Assembly (NCBI GenBank): GCA_007922225.1
Contig: ML679941.1
Coordinates: 61,876,796 to 61,940,795 of the forward strand
DNA length: 64,000 nucleotides
Direction: 5' to 3'
Source of the DNA: Emydura subglobosa
Taxonomy: Eukaryota > Chordata > Testudines > Chelidae
The translations under genes were made by a program, and so were the position numbers. This document shows, piece after piece, positions 55,830 through 64,000 of this stretch (position 1 is the stretch's first letter; each line of letters opens with the position of its first letter). The notes below the pieces were generated by a model that worked only from the letters and a program-made list of their open reading frames with translations, ran no database searches and was not told the DNA's origin.

Positions 55830-57771
55830 GATATTCTCACACAGTCAAGATAAAATAGATATTAACACTGCAAAAAAAGACATGACTACAGTCTGTATAA
55901 AGACCAGAATAACAACTCTATGGCTTCTGAAGAATCCATTAAACAAGCTGAAGTTGTCCAAACTTTCAAAAGTTCTGTTTCTGCTACAGCCCTCTTAAAT
56001 ATATAAATGAGACAAACTATTAAACTGAACAGTAAATTTTAATTTGCACTTATCTTTCCAATTACATATGATGGACGTCTGAGCAAAAGTCAAACGTTTG
56101 CTAGATTTATTATGGTCTGTTATTTCAGGGGGAAGAGAGATTGCACGTAAAACCACTTGTGCTACTGCCAGTCAGCATGAATCCTGAAGGCCTAGTAAAT
56201 TGAAAATATAATCTTAAAATAAGGTACCTAGAAGACATTCACCACTTTAGATTAAAAATAGAATGTGGGTATATCAATGTGCATGTGGTGTGATCAGCCA
56301 TTGTTTGGACTAAGTGGTGTGATTACTTTGACCAAGGTTCAGCGTGATAAGTGAAAGATAAAGTAGGATATCTGTGATCAGGCAAATGAGCAGGTGCCAG
56401 ATCTGCATTTCTGCCAAATTCAGTTCTGCTGTGTGTGAGCTGTGTGTGTGAAAGCAGTTCGGGATTAGGCTTTAGGTATTGGTATTGTTTCCAAAAATCT
56501 GAAACATTGTACATTTTTACTTGCCTATAATTATAATAGATAATCCCCACACATACACTTCTAAACAGTGGGGAAAAGCCTGTTCAGTGGACCTAGAGTA
56601 AGTGTGAAAATGTTCAGGCAAAAGGGAGCTTTGCTATTTTATTATTGAAGGAGAGGGTTGAAAAGAGAGCTTAGAATGGTTGCAACTTTAACTGTGGCAC
56701 TGCTTCATAAGAGCCAACTTCAAGGTACTTCAAGTCTCAAGGTGGAACTACTGAAACATGAGACTGGAAGAAAGCCAAGGAACAAAGAATAGATAGAAGA
56801 TATTGCTCAGATTTTATTTTCAGTGTATCCTGCTCATGATCTCTTTGAGTTTTGCTGTTTGTTTGGTTTTACCAGTTTCAGAAAAACAAATAAACAAAAA
56901 CCCCATAATGATGTCTGCTGGTCAGCGATACTGATAAAAACACAGATAATTTAAAATTCCCTTATTTCTTTTGATTCCACTAATGACATTGACATTTATA
57001 ATATCTAGTAATTTGCAAGGTTTAAAAAATGTAACAACAGCCAAGTTATTTTTGAAAGTAAAGTTTTAAGGAATGTCCATAAAAACATTAGTGCCTGAAG
57101 TTCTTTTGTTCCTCGATAAGAAAATATGTATCACGCATTGTACATTTGGTGAGAGCAATGCATGTGCATGTCACAGCTTGGATACAGCAATCTGAAAAAA
57201 CAGTTGCAGTTGCATAGCAAACAAAGGATAGCTTTTGATAAAACAGATTCTACTCTTGTAGAGCCAAATAATCAATACTCTGAAATTGCATGAACCTTCA
57301 CAGCCCTAGGACATGAACTACATAAAGTTCAAATTCCATTGGCAATTTTTGTGACATTACTTCACAAAGAGCTATGTTATAGTAAGGTTAAGGTTGTAGG
57401 ATAAATCCACAAAGTAAAGGCTGAAATATTATTTGTCTTCTCTGGAAACTACCATTCACTGTTTTCTAGTGTTGCTCCTAAATACTGGAGATCATCTCAT
57501 ATACTTTGGTTGAGCATTGAACTGCGTTGCTTTCATATGCTCTTAATTTTCAACTATGATATTTTTTACAACATAAACTGGTGTGGGTTTGTTTCTTTCC
57601 TTTTTAAAGATTCAAAAAAATTAAATACAAAAAGAGTTGCTGGTAGGGAGGATATTAATCAATATGTACTGAGGATTCTGGTTCGGATTCAAGCAGAGTA
57701 TTACATGAGCAGTGCTATTTGTATGTGTAAAGTTAAGCATGTGCTTGAAACAGGATTTCAGTTTGGGAAAT
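55830..57771. other. Unclassified DNA, no feature seen
   Basis: AT-rich; no element ends, exons or RNA genes recognised. Minus frame 56323-56550 and plus frame 57510-57842 lack motifs. Confidence 0.45.
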
Positions 57772-57785
57772 ATGCTTGTGAAGGG

Positions 57786-57911
57786 TTCCAGAGGGGTAGC
57801 TGTGTTAGTCTGTATACAGCAAAAACAACGAGAGTTCTGTAGCACTTTAAAGACTAACAAATTTAATTTCTGCAGGCATAGGCTTTCGTGGGCTGTAACC
57901 CACTTTGTCAG
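57786..57911 (+). mobile_element. Short retroposon with 14-bp target duplication
   Basis: ATGCTTGTGAAGGG stands exactly on both sides (57772-57785 and 57912-57925). The 126-bp unit begins TTCCAGAGGGGTAGCTGTGT TAGTCTGTATACAGC and ends near GGGCTGTAACCCACTTTGTC. I know this unit as very common in turtle and other reptile DNA, in various lengths. A long target duplication points to LINE-driven retroposition, although no A tail is present and no polymerase III box is obvious. Confidence 0.85.
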
Positions 57912-57925
57912 ATGCTTGTGAAGGG

Positions 57926-58603
57926 ATTTTCTTGCATTGGAAAGAAACCCATCAGAGAGGAATCAATTAACAACAGCACTAATAATTTATACTAGTAGCT
58001 AAAAGCCTGTGCAGTTGCATGTGTGTGATTCATACAGCCATGTGTGATTTACAAAACAAAACTTGAGAACTTGAAATTGGATGGTAACAGATAGTGAATC
58101 CTAGTAATGGTTAAACCTGGTGAATTCTAAACAAAAAGAGCTCTCAACCACGTTTGTAGCTGTTTCACTTTGATTCAACAGACATTATAGGCTTCAGAGT
58201 GACATTCTTGGAATCTTATTATATAGATTAAGGTTGCTGTTTACCCCAAAGGTAAAGGTTTACCCCATATGTACTGCACAAACAACATACATAGAACACC
58301 TCTGACATGTAGCCATCTTTGGGCAGGAGAGCAGCAGACAGATAACTGGTGAGTAAAGAAAATTTTGTCTAAGGCCAGACCTTAATATTCCAGAACATAC
58401 CACAAGACCTTTAATGTTCACACTAGTGGACAAGAATTCCTTTTGAAAGGTTCCATCTTCATGAAATTTGTTCCAAATTGTCAAAATTATTGTTTTAAAT
58501 TCTGTGTGAGATGCCTCGTGGATTTTAAATATAAACGTGACATGCTTTTTATTCTGGGTTTTGTTGACAGAAAACTGGAAGACTTGTACACATATGAAGA
58601 TGC
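57926..58603. other. Unclassified DNA, no feature seen
   Basis: Nothing recognised between the retroposon and the MITE. Confidence 0.4.
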
Positions 58604-58611
58604 AACCTATC

Positions 58612-58789
58612 CAGTGCTTAATTTCTGCCAGGGCTTACCAGGGCTGAGTCTTGGCACCTCTAGGCTTGGCAGTGCATAACCCTAGCACCTTTGGGCTTGC
58701 CATGTCAGTTATGAAAGTAAAAAAATTGCTTGAGCCCTGGCACCTAATTGCTTGAGCCTGGCACCTCTTTTCCAACCAATTAAGCACTG
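58612..58789. mobile_element. hAT-type MITE with 8-bp target duplication
   Basis: Ends CAGTGCTTAATT (58612) and AATTAAGCACTG (to 58789) are exact inverse copies over 12 bases. AACCTATC (58604-58611) and AACCTACC (58790-58797) agree at 7 of 8 positions. The 178-bp body has GGCACCTC/GGCTTGGC repeats and no coding capacity. Confidence 0.9.
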
Positions 58790-58797
58790 AACCTACC

Positions 58798-60585
58798 AAT
58801 TCCGTTTCCATCACCTTTGAAGGAAATAAATAGAAGAACAGGTTCTGACAGAAACTTCACTGTATTATATGGACTACCACCCACTGAACTCAAACTATAC
58901 TATTATTTGTCTGTCACTGATAGTATACCCAGTACTGTGCAAGAAGGTACTTGCCCCAAAGAGCTGTCAATCTACAAGTCAGAGAAAGAGAGACAGGATG
59001 CAATGGTAGAACCAGAGCAAGGTTATTTAACATTTACATTAATTCTTTTAACCTAATATTTTTCATTTTTGTTTCAATAGTGGGATTTATGGAAGAAGCA
59101 AGTCTTGCGAAGTGATTTGAATTAGGAAAATATGGGTGCCTGGCAAATTGGGATTGAAAGGGCATTTCAAGAATACAAGGAGGCAAAATAATCTTTACAA
59201 TATTTTATTTAGAGCCGTAAATTTTTTGTTAATCTTTTTACAAAATAAGAATATTACTAAAACACATTTCAAAGATGTAAATTTCTTTCTTTTTTTGTTT
59301 GTTAAAGGAAACTATTGGAGGAAATAGGCAAACAATGTTATTTGAAGCTTATCTTCAGAAAATAATTTAACACAGTTGTTGTTCTTTGCCAAGTTATAAA
59401 GTCTTTCAAATGTGTTTGTGAGTGTATATTTGATTGATTGTGAATGGAGACTGTGATGTCAAGTTTCAATTTAAAACAGTTTGTTCTTTGCCAAATTATA
59501 AAGTCTTGAGAGTGTGTGTGTGTGTGTGTGTGTGTGTTTGTTTGTTTGTTTTTTAATGGAATCTACAGCTAAAATGAGAATTCCTGTAAACACCAGAACA
59601 CATTATTTGAAAATCCACCATCATGTGTGAATTTCAGAAAATAAAATGGAAATGTTAAGCTCATTATTTTTGTCTTTCAAATCTTGCTGGAAAAAATCTT
59701 CAGAGATAAATTTCAGCAACCCAGAAATCAGCTCTGATGGTATTTGTAAATGAAGTTTAAGTTAACAGTCTTAACTTAATCCCCTTTTTACTCTTTAAAA
59801 TATCCATTTGGGCTACAAGCAGTTTGTTTAATGAAGTTGATCTTCCACAGTTACTCATTACCAACATTCCTTTAGGGAACAGATTTTTGGATGATAGCTA
59901 AAGTAGGAATTTAATTTGCTTCATCTATATGGTAGTGGTTTGTCACATTTCCCTGTGATACTCTGAGCTTCTCCTCCATCTCCATTGTACCATTTGTAAG
60001 AGGATGTCCATCCAGAACCCAGTACTGTGGGGTTAAATCCTGGAATGCTGCTCCTTTTGGCAAATGATTATCTCATGGCCCTGCAGATACTATAGGCAGA
60101 GTGGAGTGATTACAAGAGAAGCAGGTCCAGAAGTGCTCTCCCACGCTGTAAGGAGCCTCCTGCAGAACTAAACACCTGCCAGGGCATTGTCAAGCCCCAG
60201 GATACTCAAAGCGCCAGTGCATTTGTTAATTACATAATGTAGGTGTGTAAATGTTTTGGTATTTTTTGGCTACAGAGCTGAAGCTTTGATTGTCTTAGTG
60301 CCAGCTTGTGTCATTAAGACACAGACCCATCTTAAGGAGCAGTGAATAATAGCTCTGACTCAGGGGTGACTATGAGAAGTGTTGCCTCTTAAAGATCACA
60401 AATACACAGGGGGAGCAGAGAGAGTCACGATTTTTTTTTTCTCCACAGTCAGCTGGCTCTGCTTGCTGATGCATGGGAAAGGGAGAACAACTGGGCCATT
60501 TCTTTTTTCTAGTTAAACAAATAGCTGGGAAATGCTACCAGATTACTTATAGAGGGCAATGTGCTCTCACACTCAATGTTTCCTA
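58798..60585. other. Unclassified DNA with microsatellite and local duplication
   Basis: Holds a (TG)n(TTTG)n tract at about 59507-59550 and a local near-duplicate (TTCTTTGCCAARTTATAAAG at 59381 and 59484). No element ends or exons recognised. Confidence 0.45.
59381..59550. repeat. Local near-duplicate next to a TG microsatellite
   Basis: GTTCTTTGCCAAGTTATAAAGTC near 59379 and GTTCTTTGCCAAATTATAAAGTC near 59482 differ by one base and lie about 103 bases apart, both followed by TG-rich DNA. The second runs into (TG)n and (TTTG)n units. Confidence 0.75.
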
Positions 60586-60590
60586 CTCCT

Positions 60591-61356
60591 TGTCACTACT
60601 GGACACTTTGTGATCAGTGTGGATACTAGTGAGACATGGTACGCCCGAGTTGCAGATTAATAAGGTTTAATGTGCAAGGTTTTCTATAAATATACTAGTT
60701 AAATACAAAGCCTAAAACTAACTACAGTATATCATACTCACTAAGCTTGGAGAGCTAAGCAGTTACTGAGAAGGCTGTATACAGGCACGGCTTTCTTCAG
60801 GGACCCCACTAGGGAGTCAGTGGATCCTCTGGTCTGACTGGCAGGACCTTTCACAGAGTCAGGTGTTGATGGAGCACGCCCCCTTGTCTAAGTAATGACT
60901 TCTTATACCCTTCCATAAACAGACTTCACCTAATTATATTTTTACTCATTATCATATATGCTAATTACCTACATTGGGTTTTTACCCTTAACTACATTCC
61001 ATTCTGACCATAATAATTGGGGTTGTCAAAACAACATCTGGTGATAGGAGGGGTGGTGTAAAAATATGCCCCTTGGCAATGAAATCGTGTATCTCCAGAC
61101 GTTCAAGGATAACTTGTTGTTCCCATCACCGTTATTTATATGCAGCTGCAAGCATACATGTTGTGTATTTTGTCTTGTTATGGGCCGTGGTATGCAGAAA
61201 CTGAGACATTTACAAGGTTACTCAGCAGTTCTATTCATCTCTGCCAACCGGAAGATGTCATGCTACAGGGGTCAGAATAGCCAAGCAAGCAACTGAAGCT
61301 ATGCTAGGCCTGTAGGACAGTGGTCAAGCAACTCAAATTGTACTGGGCCACCAACA
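60591..61356 (-). mobile_element. 3' LTR of the 60.6 kb provirus
   Basis: On the minus strand it reads TGTTGGTGGCCCAGTACAAT at the start and ends ...GTGTCCAGTAGTGACA. A TATAAGA-type TATA box lies at 60901-60908 and ATTAAA at 60666-60671, in the same places as in the 21.4 kb LTR. The last ten bases differ from the other copy (AGTAGTGACA against AAAATCAACA). Confidence 0.88.
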
Positions 61357-61367
61357 TTTCCCTCTTT
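61357..61367 (-). promoter_or_regulatory. Polypurine tract
   Basis: AAAGAGGGAAA on the minus strand directly precedes the LTR start TGTTGG. Retroviruses use this tract as the primer for plus-strand DNA synthesis. Its place confirms which LTR end is which. Confidence 0.85.
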
Positions 61368-61556
61368 GGTGGCCCCCATAGTTTAATAGGCCACCACGAC
61401 AACTTTTTGATACACACCTTCGACTATGGTTCAAGGCACCCCAGCCGGGGTCCGAACGATTAGCATCTTTTTGTTGGCAGGGTATATTGCAGAGCACCGC
61501 CTTACTTGTACACGGGGGTGTTTTAGTCCCTTGAGTTGCTTTAGGGATCTTTTAGT

Positions 61557-63074
61557 TCACCAAAAGAGTCCCACTGCAGCCATTATAGAAACTATCTGCA
61601 ACACACGCATGAGCACAATGGGATGCAATGCTAGATTTAAAATTTCAGTGGCAACGGGGGACCACCCCAGTAAGGTTTTCCACCAACTGTGCTTTGTGAC
61701 AGCTTTTGCAGCATTTAGGACTTTGATTACTTTAGTCTCATCATGTTTGACTATTAAGTTTACAGTTTTTAATTGTTCCTGAATGGGTATAAGCAAGATT
61801 ATTATGTTTGAATGTGTTAGCATGCATTGTACCAAATTAGTATTGATTTTCAATATTGAACATATTTTATATTTCAAGGTTGAACATATTTTAAAACATT
61901 AATATTTACTATTTATAACTGAAATATGTTTTAATACTTTATAAACTACATTACACAATTTTAATACAGCAACATTGCCATAACATTTGTTTTGGGCAGG
62001 ATTAATGTTTTTTTCATAAATTCCATTAATCACAAGTTAGGTACATTGCGTGCGTACACAAACACAACCTTGTCCAATGTACACAATGGAAAAATTAATG
62101 CTATTATTGGGTAGCAAAACATATTGACAATTTCATACGATAAAATTCATTCCAATTTTAATTCCAACATGGCTTCACCTGTGCAGCTTTGTAAATTAAC
62201 CAATTGAGTTTTATTTTATTTTTTGTAATTTCCATGTTAGGTGTTTAATAGGCCATAACACTTCAGCTTTTACATTGAGGCCTAGGGGAACTACTTTGTG
62301 TATGTTTATAATGTGAGCGGCAGATATTATCATTACATACACTGTAATTACTTGAGGCTGGGCATCTACTGTGAAATTGAACATTTTCCACCAATGACTT
62401 AAGGCCCTTTTTTGGGTGGTGGCATTATTCCAAATTAATTTTTGTATTTCATCAGGTAGAACTTTACATTTATCATCCATCCTTGTTGGATGATACCTTG
62501 ACCTATTTCTTGAGCCCAAAGCTGTGCTTGTATGCAACCTAAAGCTTTGGAGGTAGCATTTACCATAAATTTTGTGAAGTTTAATAGGCTCAGGTGTACT
62601 TTTTTATTATTTATTTTCCAGGGTACCAATATATTTTCAAGTAACTTTTTTTTTACATATTTTAAGGCTGAATGTGTGTGTACTATGGGATCTGATAGGA
62701 CTCCAAGGCTTTTGCTTAGGATGCTTAACTTGTTTGTCAAAACTTTTTTTATTAATTGCATTCAGCACTCCGGCTGATGCTTTTATATCTTCCAAAATAT
62801 TTTTTGTAATGTCTTGCTTGGGACGTGCATATGTGTTAGCATTGTGTGTTACCCAGGTGTTTATTAGTGCAGCCATTTTTGTACTAGGGGTGTTACAAAC
62901 GGTGACTTTCACAAGGTTTACCTTTGGGGTTTTCAGTATTTGGCTTTTATAATTTTTTTTTAACACCAAGTCCCCAACATTGTATTTTTTGGGCTTGGGA
63001 ACACAATGTACAACTACACTGAAAAGGTGTTTATGTATATCACTACACTTGCAGAGGGATTTACTAAAACCCAT
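61557..63074 (-). pseudogene. Env-like region (frameshifted)
   Basis: Its place between pol and the polypurine tract argues for env. Four overlapping minus-strand frames (62637-63074, 62435-62761, 62211-62537, 61557-61877) together cover it, which indicates at least three frameshifts. The C-terminal piece has KHSWWKTLLGWSPVATEIL followed by a hydrophobic stretch rich in I, L, V and M, suitable as the membrane anchor of a TM subunit. The piece 62435-62761 has SKALGCIQAQLWAQEIGQG, perhaps from the TM ectodomain. I cannot place it in a known Env group by eye. Confidence 0.6.
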
Positions 63075-63518
63075 TGTGGACAGTATACCTTCAGTTTAGT
63101 AACAGCTGTCTTTTTTTTATTAGATGGAATATTCCCATGTAGTAATAGCTAAAATCAACTTTGTTATAAATTACTTTAGACCGATTTTGACACCATAACA
63201 GTGTGTTGCTTTGTTCCTTTTTGGTACAATTTACTTTGTATAAATAAATTAAATCATTTTGGCCACTTTTTCTTGAAGGCTACTCATTTTGGTGACATTA
63301 ATTGTGAGTTGCCCCTTAATTACAAAAAGTTATTATTTTAAGCTTCAAAGCATTTTTCCCCAGCCACATGGTAGTGGGCAGGAGTATTATCCCACAACAT
63401 TTGTTTGAAATTGCACCATCTTTTTTGTTTACACCAGCATAGCACAGTGAATACACACAGTAAAACAGTAACAAGAACACCATACAACTTTTCTTTATAT
63501 TGCATGTCTTGATTTTAA

Positions 63519-63693
63519 AGCTATGGTTCATTTAGCCAATCTAGGGCTGGATACATGCCCTTCTTTGATTTTTCTGGACGCTATGTACTTAATTATTTTG
63601 CAAACTACCCACACCCCTTTTAAGTACATAGTGTCCAGAAAAATCAAAGAAGGGCATGTATCCAGCCCTAGATTGGCTAAATGAACCATAGCT
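63519..63693. repeat. Near-perfect inverted repeat, 74-bp arms, 27-bp spacer
   Basis: The left arm is 63519-63592 and the right arm 63620-63693. The arms are inverse complements with a single mismatch (63580 G against 63632 T). The sequence lies between the RT fragment and the env-like region of the provirus. See findings. Confidence 0.95.
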
Positions 63694-63734
63694 GTAATAA
63701 ATCTAAATGTGGAAGTCCAACCATCTCTGGCTTC

Positions 63735-64000
63735 CAACCATTCCTTTTTGTCCTAACACTGAACCCCGGTATTGGACCTTTTGCTGAAACAATTGGGCTT
63801 TTTTCAAATTAATTCGGAAGCCTGTTTGCTCAATCAGGAATTACTTCATCAAGCAAAAGCAGCTGAGTTTCTCGGGTTACAGTTCAAATGAGAACATCAT
63901 CCACATAAGAGATAACATTAAAGGGTGCCGTGCACCTATCCCATAATTTAATAACAGGGGTGTGGCAAATCATGGAAGAGCAGTATAGCTCCAGTGGAAC
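63735..64000 (-). pseudogene. Retroviral RT fragment with YVDD
   Basis: The minus-strand codons at 63896-63907 read YVDD, in the context NVISYVDDVLI, the catalytic palm motif of retroviral RT. Before it, a stop-free VPLELYCSSMICHTPVIKLW stretch fits the region upstream of the motif. After it, stops and shifts occur, and FEKSPIVSAK then SVRTKRNGW resemble the palm/thumb continuation. The homology fades at about 63735 and RNase H does not follow. Confidence 0.8.

Larger units (their letters stand above)
60591..64000 (-). mobile_element. Endogenous retrovirus, 3' part, continues beyond the window
   Basis: Read on the minus strand from the window end: an RT fragment with YVDD, a deletion, an env-like region (63074 to 61557), a polypurine tract and a 766-bp 3' LTR ending at 60591. 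Its LTR aligns along its whole length with the 5' LTR at 21369-22123, so both proviruses belong to one family and stand in opposite orientation. The RNase H and integrase segments expected between RT and env are missing. The 5' half and the second target-site flank lie outside the window. Confidence 0.85.

Noticed and set aside
63519..63693. microRNA-type hairpin gene
   Set aside because: The arms are too long and too perfect for a typical precursor and lie in a dead provirus. A recent inverted duplication is simpler, though small-RNA data could test it.

Overview
The window is vertebrate nuclear DNA, most likely from a turtle. The strongest marker is a SINE at 26851-27034 with a tRNA-like head that matches my memory of the tRNA-derived SINEs of hidden-necked turtles. 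CR1 LINEs of several ages, reptile-type LTRs, PIF-Harbinger elements and hAT elements support this. I see no host protein-coding exon, host RNA gene, CRISPR array or operon. Every coding stretch I recognise belongs to a transposable element, and all are broken. The window reads as an intergenic or intronic repeat landscape.

Layout. 0.8-2.7 kb: LTR fragments and a decayed CR1. 4.9-7.9 kb: two CR1 copies, the second split by a 1.1 kb LTR element with a 5-bp target duplication. 9.06-9.79 kb: a hAT element. 10.5 kb: a foldback MITE. 11.2-13.0 kb: a minus-strand CR1 lacking most of its RT. 13.8-17.2 kb: a minus-strand Ty3/Gypsy remnant with order Gag, protease, integrase, RT, which is the Gmr1-type order. 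21.37-24.27 kb: an endogenous retrovirus with a 5' LTR, a tRNA-Asn-type primer site and a gag remnant, flanked by AGTGT on both sides. Solo LTRs lie at 24.98-26.05, 32.32-33.40, 40.60-41.68, 49.80-50.58 and 51.40-52.49 kb. 29-30 and 36.8-37.4 kb: more CR1.

42.5-49.4 kb holds one old Harbinger element whose transposase gene was split by a 3.1 kb minus-strand LINE, then again by a CR1 that itself carries a roughly 50-bp CR1 tail. 53.23-55.83 kb is a second Harbinger copy split by a putative LTR. 57.8 kb is a short retroposon with a 14-bp target duplication, and 58.6 kb is a hAT MITE. 60.59 kb to the window end is a minus-strand provirus of the same family as the 21.4 kb one (3' LTR, purine tract, env-like region, RT fragment with YVDD). 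It contains a 74-bp near-perfect inverted repeat.

The genes do not work together. What the window offers is insertion order, structural oddities and a strand-biased G-to-A pattern in one retrovirus copy. Element names come from remembered family features, not database searches. Boundaries marked by target duplications are firm; others are approximate.
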